Under the pieces are notes generated by a model that worked only from the letters and a program-made list of their open reading frames with translations, was not told the DNA's origin and did not search any database. A program made the translations under genes and the position numbers. Positions 39,003 to 52,794 of a DNA stretch of 64,000 nucleotides are shown here, piece by piece. The stretch lies in contig VZTJ01002531.1 in the NCBI GenBank assembly GCA_013397795.1, positions 434,001-498,000 of the forward strand, in the 5' to 3' direction. Numbering within the stretch: position 1 is the first letter of the stretch; every line of letters starts with the position of its first letter. This DNA comes from Orthonyx spaldingii (Eukaryota; Chordata; Aves; Passeriformes; Orthonychidae).

Positions 39003-42000
39003 CTGAAAAATACAAAAAGACCCAAAAACCAGTCAAATGATTTCCAGCAGATTGAATAGCCAGCACTTCTTTTGGAGTAGCACATGTTTTCATTACATTG
39101 GATTTTCAGGGAAATGTGATTAAAACCCCATCAGCACATATTTATGAAAAGGAATATGACCAGGGCCATTGCCTTTCTACACAACATTACAAAATGTTCA
39201 GAGAATACAATTTATGACCACACACAAGAATTCTGTGCAGCATGTCTTCTCTGGACTTAGGATGCTGCAGGAGTCTCTGAGAGACCTTAGTTTTGCTGTC
39301 TTTTTAAATAAAATATCTCAATACTCTAAACATAGGAATGAAGTTTACAGTTTTGCTTAGTGCTCTGGTCTTAGCTATCAGATTTTGAGAGTTTTCACAA
39401 CTACAATAAAGTATCACAGACATTAATGATCAGAAGATCAAGCCTAGGGCTAAATGCAGGCTGACCTGAAAACCCACTGCCTTTTGAAGTGTTATGTGAC
39501 AACTCGATGCACGCAGATGTACAACTCCCAGACTGGAGAGAACACGGCTTTCTCTCAGTAACTTAGGGAAAGAAATCCCCCAAAGAGAACTCTCAGTCCA
39601 CTCCAGAGCAGACGTCAGCACCTGTCACAAAAACTCAATGGCATGAATGCTTCTTTTTGAGCAGTTCACAGATAAGGCAGGGGCTGAGCGGCCTGAGAGC
39701 TTTTTTCTGCTTACAGAAGGTCAGTTCTGCAGCTCGAGGCTTAGACATGCTACAGGGGCTGTGTATAGAAATACATCTTCCTGCTGAACTATACCTAGCT
39801 GTGATTAAACAGAGGATTTCAGTCTCCAGGCTGCCAAGTCCATCACTGTTCATGGGAGCTATAAAAACACACTGACAAAAACATGCAAGAAACTTTCATT
39901 CATCTTCTTCATATCTTGATATTGCAAAAAGGGAAAAAAATACCTGTAAGGCTGTGCTCTAAAATGGAATGATGGCTGCAGGTGATGGTGACCGTGTTGA
40001 TAAAAATGTGGACTGAATAGAATCGTATTGTACAATTCTTCCCAAGGTGTTGGGGGAGCAAGAATAATATCTGTCCTTCAAAAGCAATATGACGGTTTCT
40101 GTGCCAAAAGTAGCATTTTAATTTTACAATAGGAAGTAGCAGGAAAAGACAACAAGCCTTAGTAATATTAAAAATGATAGTACAGCAATTGAAAAGGAAA
40201 ACCATCTCCCGGGAAAGTGGATGAAAGCAGGGTAATATCAGAAATACAAGTTTCCTGGAGAAAGATTAATAGAACCTCACAACATTTCTCAGCAAGCACT
40301 GCAGAAATGACCTGGCCACAGACTGGTTTGGGTAGAGACTGAGGGAACATGCTGTGTATCAGACTGCAGCCCACATCTGAGCACAGGTGTGCTCTGAAGC
40401 TATTGAGATTTACCTCTAGAGAAAACAATATCACAGAAGGCATGAAGTAAATAAAAACCCCACCATAGATACAGAGAGAAAATATAGGGAGGAATAATGC
40501 CTTGTCAGGCCATTATCAGGGAAAACAAAGAACTAAGAGTGAACTTCAAGATGAAAAATACTGTGTTTGGACATCTGTGTTAAAATGTTACACAGTAACT
40601 TCTCACAAAGAAACTTTCCCAAACTTCCCAGTTCCTCTGGCCATCAATGCTCAAAGGCCATTATATTTTCTATCAGTGATTATGCACAAAAAGTGTCTGG
40701 AAAGCATCAAAAAACTCTGGTCTTAAGAGACACCAGAGAGGTATTATGGAAAGGCAAAAAATGAAACTGTTAGGGCAAACTAAAACCTGTACAAGACTGT
40801 ACCCAAACCAGGTCCATATAATCCAGCCATAATCAACTGTAAAAAGTCTGGTTCTAAATGTCCAAAAATGCCACACAAAATCCTTCCATGTCCTGATGGA
40901 ACTCTTTCAACATACACTGCCCAAAACATGAGCACCCTGTGAGTCGCTACAGACAAGCAACTGTGACACTGAAATGACATCCTAATAAGAAGTGGGATTC
41001 TACATGGACCCCAAACCCACTGGACTCCAAACAGCACTGTAGCACACAAAACACTTAAATTCTTCCTTGACACCCCATTCCTGCAAAAACTTTCACTAAA
41101 TGGTAATGCAAATCCATATTCATAGGTATTTTAGAAAGGAACATCAACAGTTATATTTTGCTGCTGATACTTTACAATCTGTTAGCACAATGTTTAAGAA
41201 CACAAAAGCAAGGAAAAATGCTTCTTTTCTGAGGCAGGAAAGTGGCATTTAAAGAGGACAATACCCTAGTAAGCAACTTTCCTTTTTTATCATTATCTCC
41301 TGCAGAATCTGGCTTCATTTTTATAAGTTCTTGCCTTATTTCTAATTCTTCCAAGCAATTTTAGTTTGCTTTCGAATATGGAAGAGCAAATCTGTTTTCT
41401 TTTTCCGATTTAAATACAGTGATACCATCCAAATCTTACGACTGACTAAAGCACTTCTGGAAATTTTTATAGAGTCTCTGTGTAACACTGCAGACATCTG
41501 TGTGTTAGCAAACAGGTAGCAGTGGTGTTTATTAAATCACGTACTTTGTGGGCTAATCTGGAAGAAATCAATCACATGAAGGAAAGCTCAGAGCATTGAC
41601 TTGAACAGAGTAAGTAATAATGCTGCAGAAGCATATATCAAACCCACATAAAGCAGCAAGACAGAAAAGGCTACTGATTTCTTATTTATAGTCTTATTTT
41701 TGGACATACCATTCCCCCGAGTGCAGCACTGAATATACATGGAAAATAAAGACAAGCTTCTGCCCCCCTTCTCCCAGGTGAAAAATGGATCAGACTGACT
41801 ACTGAATTATTAAATGCAAGAATTATTTAGCAAAGAGTAAAGACAACAATTTTCTCATGAAGTGAAAAGCTAAAGGAGTGTAATTGATTCTATTCCCATA
41901 CTGAAGTGGTTAAAACACTAATGACATTTTCTCAAATAGCATTTATACATAATACACATACAATACACACAATAATTGATGTAACATTTACACAATTATC

Positions 42001-42206
42001 AAGTCTAAGAAAAGAGACTTCAAATGTTAATTCATCCCATAATGATTTTCTTATTTTAAAAAGAAAAAATAACGAATCACACTTCCCCTGCACTTGGCTG
42101 TGGGAAAGGTATTCTTCAGTAAATGAAAATGTGTTTGGTGAACTCCCAAGTACTTTAAAAGTAAGCATTAATATGAAACGTAACAATAATTGTAGAGTTA
42201 TACTGT

Positions 42207-42406
42207 ATTTCTTCCCTGTGAGGGTAGGGAGGCCCTGGCAGAGGTTGCCCAGAGAAGCTGTGGCTGCCCCATCCCTGGAAGTGTCCAAGGCCAGGTTGAA
42301 CGGGGCTTGGAGCAACCTGGGATAGTGGAAGCTGTCTCTGCCCATGGCAAAGCTCAAAGACAAACTTGAAGGTCCCTTCCAACTCAACCCATTCTGTGAT
42401 TCTATG
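42207..42406 (+). mobile_element. CR1 LINE 3' fragment
   Basis: A well-preserved tail: ttcttccctgtgagggtag, ggttgcccagagaagctgtgg, gccccatccctggaagtgtc, aaggccaggttgaac, then aaggtcccttccaactcaac and attctgtgattctatg at the very end. It is the least diverged CR1 tail in the window. Its antisense reading creates most of a spurious 215-codon open frame at 42579-41932. Confidence 0.93.
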
Positions 42407-45266
42407 CATTCTGAAAAATAAGTATGAATATTTAAAATAGGTTTATACCAAAATAACATTTTTTCAAGGTCTTTTACCTTACAGCATAAACATCTTTGTA
42501 GGAAGGAAATAATTGCTGTCCCTGCCTTTGCCTCTCTGACATTGTGCAGATCCCAAAATATAAAAAAAAACCCCCACAAACTTCCAAAAATGCTGGTGCT
42601 AAAGATGATTCAGTATCACATGACACTTCCAAATGAAGTTGTAGGTTCTTTTCTCTTCCAGAGTTTTACAAACTATTCATTCAGGAACTATGTATTCTTG
42701 CAATTCTGCCTACCCACAAGCCTAATTTGACTATAAAAGCCAGTTTTCAGGAATATCAGGTGGATCCACAACACTTTCTAAAGGACTGTGACAAAAAAAA
42801 TAATACCTGGATTAAACACACACACAGTATGTTCCTCTACATAAATTATGTATAATATACTTTATCTTTTAAGCTATTTTACACTGCAAATAAGGAAATG
42901 AAATAAAATGGGGTTTGGGGGGATTCATCAGAGATTTGGTTGGAGGTTTTTTGGTATGTGACAGCTGTTTTTTCAGGGAGTTAAACTCAGTTTTCAAGTT
43001 TGCGTCCTCAAACATCCAAGCTGCCTACTAGCAACATAAAGCATGTCTACTGGCATACAAAAATTTATTTTTTAAAATATGAATACTTTAAGCCCAGGGT
43101 AGAGAAATGTGAAAGGCTCCACACAGTCTCTCTTACACAGGTTTGCTTTGGGGGATGCTGTTACTGAGCCTGCCTTGCAGGGACATGCCTGAAGTGCTGT
43201 CTGGTTTCACTGACAAGGCAGGCACGGCCACCCATCCTCCATTCTGCCATAGCAGCAGAAACTTGCAAGATGAATAAAACGAAAACATATTTAGTGGATA
43301 TGAAGATATGAAAATATTATGCGTGAGAGAGATCAATCTGCTAGAACAAACATCAGCATGCAGTGTGCAGGCAGTTTCTGTAACGCAGTTTACACGCCAG
43401 TCTTGGGCTTTCTGGGTGTTTTTTGTTTAGTGAAATTTGAAACTGTGCTGTTATCCAGCCTGCGCTATGCAAACCTCAGTGGGTGGAAGTGCTGAGCCTT
43501 TAGGACATTTTTAGTTACATTAGGAGTGTTAAAATCTAAACAGACATCTCAGATCTCTTCATACGCCAAGTTACAAACAACATAACTTAAAAAATCAGGT
43601 AAACTGCCGTGTTTATCCTTGCTGTAAACACTGTCTTCAGCAGTGCCATACTCCAGCTTTACCTGCTGGAAAGAATTAGGCTCAGCTACTTGAAACCTGA
43701 GTTGTGCAGCAGCAACTCCTTTGCATTTCAAGCCCTACACTTCTGCAACGTACTTAAAAAAAAAAATTGTTCTATGCATGTTAACAACACTTTACTATCT
43801 AGACACTTTCAGAGGAAGCCAGCACACACATGGCAGCTAATCCACCAAAACCATGACCAACCATGTGAGAAAAGAGGTCATGCAACATGGTAGTGTGGTA
43901 GACCTGTGTAGATTCCCAATTACAGACTCAACATCCCTCTGGCCCTAAGACTGCCTCCTACAGACCCAAAGAATCTTTGGGACTGAGCAGCTCTGAGCCT
44001 CAACTTCCTCTGATATCAGCATTACTTTTTTCAAGTCACGTTTGCCCTCACACGTGGCACCTCTCCCTTCACTCATTACCCCTGGGCTTCACGGATGAGG
44101 AAAGGGCATGGCAAGATTCTCTGCTGTTTAGGGGGATCAGTAACTGTGTTGAAAATAACACTTTTTTTCCTTTTTTTTCTTGTAAAGGTGAGTGGAAAGG
44201 TTTAACTTTCATGACTGGCTGTTGCACTGTCTAATCTCAGGTGTTCATCTTTTGCATCAAGGGTCTCGCTTCCCACACAGACTGATGAGCAGAGTGACCT
44301 GCTGAGATCTTCTGACATTAAACCAATTATAAACAACAGCTTCAGCCTCCACACCCATGTAAATAGGGAATGAATATCTGCATACATTAAGATCCCCTCT
44401 CTGAACTACAGCATTAGCAATCGCAAATGTTAACATAATCAGCCTTTCCCACCTTCTCCACCCTGCAAAATTCAAGAAATATTTTTACTAATACAGAAAA
44501 ATTTCACGAATATGCCTTCTTCTGGCTCCCCCCCATCCACCCAACTTCTTTAATGTTATCAGACTTTTTAAATTAAACATGAGAAATTGAGTTTATTTAA
44601 ATGAAGTCTGTGATTCCCTGGCAATAACAATTTCAGCACCTAGTGTTACCAGATGAATGGCAGCAGTCGTGAGACTCATGATAAATTAATGAGCGTTTTT
44701 AATAGTGGGATCTCAATTTAGTGTGGAAAAATTTCCTGCAGAATCAGTCTACACAGCAGGTTGGTTTTTTTTACATTCATCACCTTCCAAAAAAGTTAAC
44801 TGATTAACACAAGAAAAGTCAGAGGCAGGAACATGAGAAACCAACCAGTTCTTTGAGTCTCTATCTTTCTGAAAACCACATTTCCATGATTAGGCAAAGA
44901 AGTAGAAATTTGGCCATAAACGTGTTTATTTTGCATTAAAGCTGTCAAACTTCAAAAATTCAAATTTCTTAAATATTCAGTAGTACCATATGTGTTTGGT
45001 TTCTGTTTGGGGTTTTTTTTTCCATACTGAAATCTACCTTGGCACCAGGGCATGTACTCACACCACAGATCAAACGATATTTTGGGGTATCGGACACTCA
45101 ATGGAACATGCTGTATTTTAGGACAGTAGAGGGCTCTCTGAGAAAGGAGTACAGCAAGTCTGTGCTACAGCAGGTGAACCAGAGCACAGTAATTCATCAG
45201 AAATACCTATTTCCGACCCAGGAAATTGTGAGGTCTTGCAAATATTAAACACTTTATTTCAAACCT

Positions 45267-45297
45267 CCCCCCCCAAAAAAAAAAAAAAAATTTTTTT
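45267..45297. repeat. Compound homopolymer C8-A16-T7
   Basis: Eight C, sixteen A and seven T follow one another without interruption. The A16/T7 junction is self-complementary. Such tracts are prone to length errors in sequencing, so the exact counts may not be right. Confidence 0.8.
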
Positions 45298-45898
45298 GTA
45301 TTATTTATTCTTAGCACAGAAAATACTGATTAGTATATAAAAGTGATTGTGAATAAAACATGGATTCTCCCTCTCTTCAGGTATCCTGAGCACAGCAAGC
45401 AGCATTTAGTTGTTTGTATCAGGGTGGCACACAGCACTAGGCATCCCCAAAATTACATATTAAGATAATCCGGAATTATGGTATCTTGGGCTGACTCTGG
45501 AATACAAATCTCAATTTACATGATCATACACTACGTTTTCTACATGACTCATGATGAGGTTCTGAGGCACTGATAAATTAAGGTCAAAAGTATCCTCTAA
45601 AGTGATTAATTTGCTTAAAATCTAATTTGTTGGCCAATTTAGTAATATACAGCACTTAGAGCAGTGAAAGTACATTTTGTATGAATTTCATTCACAGCTG
45701 GGAGCGATCATTCATCCCACTACTTTCAGTTTCTTGGACAAAAAAGAAACTCACACTTATCTCTGCTTTGCTTTTTGTGTTCATGTAGAAACTACTACTC
45801 TGCAGATTATAAGCATATGGGGATATATACTTTTTTGTGTATCTAAATGCATTTATGTGAATTTTCTAATATCATGGTGTGATTTATGGGGTTTTTAA

Positions 45899-45957
45899 GC
45901 TGGACTTTGATGATCCTTGTAGCTCCCTTCCAACTCAGGATTTTATATGGTTCTATT
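45899..45957 (+). mobile_element. CR1 LINE extreme 3' end (short)
   Basis: Only the last about 60 bases of a CR1 are visible: gctggactttgatgatcctt, gtagctcccttccaactcagg and a degraded atggttctatt end. It is short, but the order of motifs is specific. Confidence 0.75.
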
Positions 45958-48029
45958 AAAAAAAATTATTTTAAATTGCATTAATTTATAGTGAGCAATG
46001 ATCCCCCATGCCCTGGGTTATACCTCCTTGATATTATCCTGAGTTTCTTTTCACTCCTACCTTCCATCCACATCACACTGCTCCTCACACAGTCAGAGCC
46101 TGGCCCGTTTTTGGCAGTTCTCATGCTCCTGTTACCGCAGGGGCAGAGAAGAGGGATGATTAACTCACTTCCAAGATAATGGCTTTATTGAGTTAGGCTT
46201 GGCACTGTGTACTTGAACCTGTGCTCAACCCAGTTCATTTGGAACTGGGGCAGAGCCACTTTCTGTGTGCACAGAACACCCAGGGTTGCTAACACAGCAA
46301 GCCATGAAGTCAGCTTAGAGCACATAACCGTAAGCACCAATAATCTCGAGATGATTTTCTAATCATGTATTTCATATATGAAATTTCATGTATTTCACGC
46401 ATGTCAAATTCTAGTGCTATCTATGTGCAAAGACAGTGTTCAATTAACTTCTAGAAGGGCCACTAGATTAAAACCTTTGTAAAAAGAGTTAGTCAGACTT
46501 TTCCCCAGCGTGCATGGTTATGAGCATGCAAAAGAATGTAACAGAATGGTCTTCTGCACTTCTTGAGCTCTGGGTGAGGAGGCCACACCCTGACAATATA
46601 AATCTTTACAGCTTTACAAACCCTTGTGTTGGATTTCTTATCGAGAATTTAAAAAATTTGTTCTAGTGTTAATTCTTTTTTAGCTCCAGCTTTAAAGCCA
46701 GGTTGCTCCGGTTACCAGCTGCGAGTTTTAAGGGTGACAAACACTGAAAAGTTGGCTTTAAAACAGAATGATTTGCACAGAGCATTCCCAGAAACCCAGA
46801 CATCATCACTGCACAGGAAATGACCTCTTAAATGCTTTCATTCTCTGACCCTCTTCAGGTATGGAAGAGGAGAGGGAAGCAGTGCTGGATCCTTTTTAAA
46901 GAAGCCACGTTAGCTGCCTGGAGCTGGCTACAGGCAGTCCTGAGGAAACATATTTAGCTATTGTTCTGGTACACAGAGAAATATATAATGAAATATGAAG
47001 CAAAATTTATCTCCATAGATCAGAGTGAACGATCTCTAATGACAATGATCATGTACAGAAATTGCATCTTGGACAGACGCTAACTACCTTAAACCAAAAC
47101 GACATAGCTTGCTTTTCTTTATCTGCCTGCGTAATAGAGACATTTGCAGGGTAAAACATGCAGCCAGCTATCAGTGCACATGCAAAAAATGTATTTTTTT
47201 TTTCTTGTTATAAAGGGAAGTTTGAAGCAAAGAAAGTAGAAGTCCTCTCAGAATACCAGACAAGAGGCGTCAGTGCAGATTCCTGTGGACTGGTATGAAA
47301 CCACAAACCAGGCTGTGATTTAGAGCCTGGACACCACGATCTTCCACGCTACCGATGGCCTTTCCCGTGTTTGCTCCCAGTTAATGAATGTCATTCCCTT
47401 TCCCTGCCTTTTGTGTGTGTTTAGGACGCCAATCAGGATGTTAGCACAAGCAGCCCTCCTTACTCACAGGATAATCAAAGCACAAGATGATGGGACTCAA
47501 CAAGATAATTGATAATTTTGTTAGCAGTTGCCAGACAGTTGGCTGGGCCCTGCCGGTCGCGGAGCCTTCCAAGGCAGACAGTAATGACTTACAGATAAAA
47601 AAAGCAGCAGTGCAAGTCTGCATTTAATCACCCAGGTTCACAGGCACTCTACAGAAACAGATCAGCCCAGAAAACAGTATGTTGCCTTACAGCCCTAATT
47701 AATCAAGCTATCTCCTCACACGCTTCAAGATACATGCATGAACCGAGAGTCTTCCTGGACTGGAAACAATCCCAGGATCACACATTCAAGGACATCCAAA
47801 TACTTCCTAACTTTCTACTTGATCTGTAAAGCCACTTCTTCCACTGAATCTACAGGACTCGGTCTGAAACTTGTGGCATTGTTAAAAACTAGATAATAGT
47901 CATCAGAGGAATGCAATAATAAAGAAATCTGCAATAGGAAGCTTCGACCACAGCCTTCAGTTTAGACCTTGATATCATCTTTTTAATCACTCTCCTTTTA
48001 CAGAAATGGATTTGATTTAATTGAACTCC

Positions 48030-48044
48030 AAAAAAAAAAAAAAA
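48030..48044. repeat. Poly(A) tract, 15 bases
   Basis: Uninterrupted A run in the large intron. No retrocopy signature such as a flanking duplication was seen next to it. Confidence 0.8.
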
Positions 48045-51000
48045 GTCTCTAATCATACTTCATCAGCATGCAATTATTATTCAAGGGAAACCATATGTAC
48101 TATTAAGCACTCTTAATTAAAATAATGCACATAATCTGCTTCAGCACCGAACAGTCATTCTCCTTGATGTTCATTATTATTTTTCTTCCATTATTGTGAC
48201 AATACATTTTTCTTCTACCTTTCCTCATATGTCTCCATTTCATTTATACAGTTTTTCAACATTAATGATCACGATATCAGGACACTGAGGTGCCATTAAT
48301 ATACCACCATCCTTAAATTTCGCATTGCATGACCTTCAAAATGCGTCAGACCTGACTGTGGAGATTGTGAGACGAGGATGAGGAAATGCTTTTAGAGAAG
48401 CCTCGAACTATACTCTGTTTAGCCTAAATTTTATTTGCAATTATGTCTTCTAAGTGGCCACACTGAAAGAAGAATATATGCTAGGCAGTAGCCAGTCCTT
48501 GACATAATTTAGGGAGAACCAGGGACAATGAAAGAAAGAAATTGAATTTAGGAATTGAAACACCTGAAGAAAATCATGCATGATGGGTTGAGGAAATAGT
48601 TCCTTGAGGAACTTGTCAAACTTGGACAGTCAATTCAGCATACTCAACAGAATAAGCATTATGGAAAGATTAATGACATTATGTATTACAGTCTCCCTAA
48701 CCTCTCAAACTCAGAAAAGCTGAGATATTTAATGGTTATACAGAGAAAATATTGCTCTTTTCTCTCTTGCCACCTCTTGATGCAAAGGTACAACAAATTT
48801 TTCCACTTAGGTCACTCTAATCAGTCAGGATTGGAGCACCGACAGTTCATTAAACTCGACAGACTGGCCCTGAGGGAGAGACACCAGTGAACCACAGTGC
48901 TGAGGATCCAAGGGAAGCTGAAAATACATCACAGAGCTCACAGAAAAGACCCATCAACATTAAAAGGGACATTCTACCTCAGGGGAGAATTCACTGGGGC
49001 TACCCCCAGACACCAGTACATGCTGCAACATTCACAAGGAGGCTCAATTTCCTTCTTAGGCAATTACTTCAATTAGGGTTAGATTCTCCTCTTGGATTTA
49101 GTTGCATAGTGTTTACCAAGCCAGAAAAGTATTTAAGCTTCTTACTCATATCAGAATTCAAAGGTGGAATTTCTGTGAATTTTTTCACACTGTTTTTCAC
49201 ATCAGAACATTCAATCTTCAGTGGAACTAAAATAAGTAATCAGTTGACTTACAATAATAATTTGATATTTACACCTCCAAAGGAGATCTGTAATTAAACA
49301 GTATAACTTCACAAATAAAGGTGGGGTAAGGTTGGTTGTTTTATTTTAAAAAGAAAACATGAATTAAAGATGAATATGTTTGGGCCTGAGCAACCTCCCC
49401 TCAGGCTTGGGGAAAATGCCAAGTCTGACAAACTCTTTGAGTGTTGGGAAATCCCAGGTCAGTTTGATGAACCTACTGAAGTATTTTATAATTAGCTGGC
49501 ATGCTCCTGAGGCTGCCATTTTACCTGAAAAAGAAACTCCCTCATCTTCCTAACTTGTCCCTGAAAAACATTGAATAAAGACCTAATAAATAATCTTTCT
49601 CATTACAGAATATTTATATAAAACAGAGAAAGAAAACTCAGATCATAGAATGGCCCCTTGAAATTCATAAGGAACCCTAGCAGTAAAGCTCAAAGTACCT
49701 GAAGGTAAAATTCAGATTTATTAGCACATCTGGGTCTGTAATCATACACCTGTTACTAAGATCATTAAATTATGATGGCCATTTCATTCCACTTTATGTG
49801 GGTTCTGTATTAAAAGGACAAAGGCAGCATGATCTGATGGAAACAGATATTACAGAGAAGCACATTTTAAAAGAATATAATATTACAATACTGCAGGAAA
49901 TGTTACTGCTTGCTGTTCCAAACATAAGGACAACAAGGGTGAAGATCTGATCACTGCAGCGAAAGGCAAGATGATGAAAGGGAAGTAGTTGAAGAGTCTG
50001 GAGAGTGAAAGGGACGGAGTCTGAAAAAGGTGAACTACTTAGAAAAAAACCAAGCTGGAATTTGCTGCACAACATCAACAGGAGCCTGGGCAATGTCTGA
50101 AAGAGGAGATGGCAAAATTAAAAGGACAGCTGAGGAACATCACTTTGACACAACACTAAAGATGGATCACAGGAGGAAAAAATACTTGCAAGGCAAATAC
50201 GTCAAGACAAAGAGACAATTACAATGCAGAGAAATGGTTTGATCACAAGGGCAGGGAGAAAAGGATGGAATTAAAAGAACTCCATAGAATGAAAATGTAT
50301 CAGAATCCTAAAATGTCCTTCAGCATAGTGTAATCAGTGTGCACTCAGCAGAATTCCCCCATGTTACACAAAACTCCGAATAAATTGTCCCCCAAACTGA
50401 AAAAGTGCTGCAGAATATGGCACTGACCCATAGTGAACAAATAAATTAGTGGGAGCACTGACTGCACCCAAAGTGATATATGCATGCACGTGTGTAAGTG
50501 CACTTCAAGTCACAGATCAGAGAAAAACTCATCCCAAACTCTTCCATATGTTAAAATTGAAGACAGATGCAATTACAGATAAAATTAATTTTCATACTTA
50601 AAAATACATTAAGACTTTCTAGACTCGGAGAAGTCCCCCTCCCCCAGCCAGTAGAAAGGCAATGTGTATGGGCATTTGATGTACTCTGAAGACCTTTAGA
50701 CTCAGTAAAAATAATCTTCAAAAGAATTTTGATACCAGAGTGAAATGTGTATAAGTTACTGCACTATGTCTACATCATACATTAAAAACACAAAATGCAT
50801 TTTAAAGTTTTTCACTTGTATTTTCAGAAAAACTAAAAAGCTCCCCAGGTTTTTCTGATCTTTTGGGTACAGGATAATGCTGTAACAACTTCTGAACCCT
50901 AATGAACAATATATTCATCCAAGCCTCATCCAACAGTAATTATATAGGACATTTCTGGAATGAGGAAATGATCAGAATGTATATTTTACACCGGGTTTAA

Positions 51001-52778
51001 AGAAAAAAAATTAAAATATAGTTTGTACTTACAGACAAATTTTAGAAAATGACAGATTTTAGAATTCACTCATTAGGCAAAATGAGTAGGTAACAAGTAA
51101 CAAACTGCAAGTTTCTTAACACCATTTAAACTCCATTTCACTGTATCAATACTGACCTCTCAAGATATTTGAAAGAGGAAAGTTGGAAATGGCACTAAAT
51201 CTTGCAGTTTTTAAGCACTGCTAGTTGGGTCCTGCTGAGGGTCTCAGTCCATGGGGCTGTCCCAAGGGAGACTGGAGGCATCACTGTGTCTGTCCGTTCA
51301 CAAATATTTATATTTTCTGTTCTGAGAACAGCAGAGTCTGGACACGATATTAGATTAGACCACTACATTATGCTGATTTGTTAATATTTACTTTACTTCC
51401 AGTCCCCCAGCAATTCTCTGCACAAAACTCCTAAGTCCCTGAGACAGAGGTTAAACTTGACTGAAGACACAGAGTTTAATTGCCTTTTCTGCTTACTCTG
51501 CTCAAGTAACAACTGACATTTGCAAAAGAGGGGATGAAGGGGGGCACCAGCACCTTCTAAGCTGAGGGGTTTATTTGTGCAGAGTATCACATTAAAAGAG
51601 CCCAGTAGTTTTTCGTGATTATTAATCTTCATTTACAATAATAGCCATATTTAACAAAAAAAGAATAGGCTACGCTGCACATCATGAAAATGCCTTTTTA
51701 ATTGTCAGCCCTGCTAGCCTAAAAAAGCCTTCACCCTATTCACTCAGTTATCATTCTGTAGCTTATAATTAAAGTGCTAATGTATATCAGAATCCTTTGA
51801 TCTCAAAATAAAGGATTCTTCTACCAAAGGAATTAAGAACACAGTGGTTACAGGAAATTCAAGTTTCCAAGTAAAAATTGAAAGAAACAACCAAAAGTGA
51901 TGTAATTAAGGAAAAACTATTTCTACTGAACAAGAGAAAGAAAAAAAACTTTGTGAGAAGTCATTCTGGATTGTGGAACAGTTCATCAAATACAGCAGCA
52001 CAAGACTTTTCTCTTTGTAGTTAAATACAACCCAGGAAGAAAGAAAGAGAGTATATTGTACCAGCACGAATGGACTAAATGACCTCAAAGTTCTTTAGTT
52101 TAATCTAATGAGCAGAGATAATTCATAAATCCTGAAATCTAACTTCAATTAGCATGACTTATCATAATGGTTCACAGTATCTCATCCACGGTATTTTATT
52201 TTCATTCTGAACTCGTATTTGAGGGGAAAGAAAGTCAGCAGCGTGTCACAAAGTCTGTCTAGGCTAATGCAAATAAAAAAATCTATGTGTAGTCATCTGC
52301 ACGACGTACAAGCATTATTTTAAACAATGAAGGTCAGCAGAACTCTTAACACAGTCTTGTCTCTTGTTTCTTACGGCTCAGTGTGACTGAAGCTTGACTT
52401 GGAAGAAACCCCAAAAATATAGAATTAATTTAGCCCACTAAAAGGCTTTAGTCCACTAAAAAGAATCGTCTTGTATTGCTGCAGATGTTAGCTGGAGTAT
52501 GTGTTTCCCTACCCCAGGTCAGATGGCAGGTCGCTAAATAAAGCTGGGAACTAAAAGGGAGGGAGTCAGCAAGATCCCACTCTGCTTATCTGCCAGTGCC
52601 ACCAACCCCTCTGAAAATGGATTCTGAACTTTGGAATAACTTTTCAAAAGCAACTATTGGCGCAAAGATGTGAGTGGACACCAGGCAACCTTGCCTCTTA
52701 TCTCAGCTCTGATATGGTCATCCCTTCCGTCACTATCTGCTTCTCAGGAAAACTGATCTTATTTAACTCACATGGGTT

Positions 52779-52794
52779 AAAAAAAAAAAAAAAA
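52779..52794. repeat. Poly(A) tract, 16 bases
   Basis: Uninterrupted A run between ordinary intronic sequences. No gene-like sequence precedes it that would mark it as a retrotransposed mRNA tail. Confidence 0.8.

Noticed and set aside
41932..42579. Longest open frame in the window (215 codons, minus strand)
   Set aside because: Its middle part is the antisense reading of the CR1 tail at 42207-42406. The rest has no domain, so it is a repeat-derived chance frame.
49794..50093. 99-codon minus-strand frame rich in Ser, Phe and Leu
   Set aside because: It mirrors a purine-rich stretch on the plus strand. The composition alone explains the open frame.
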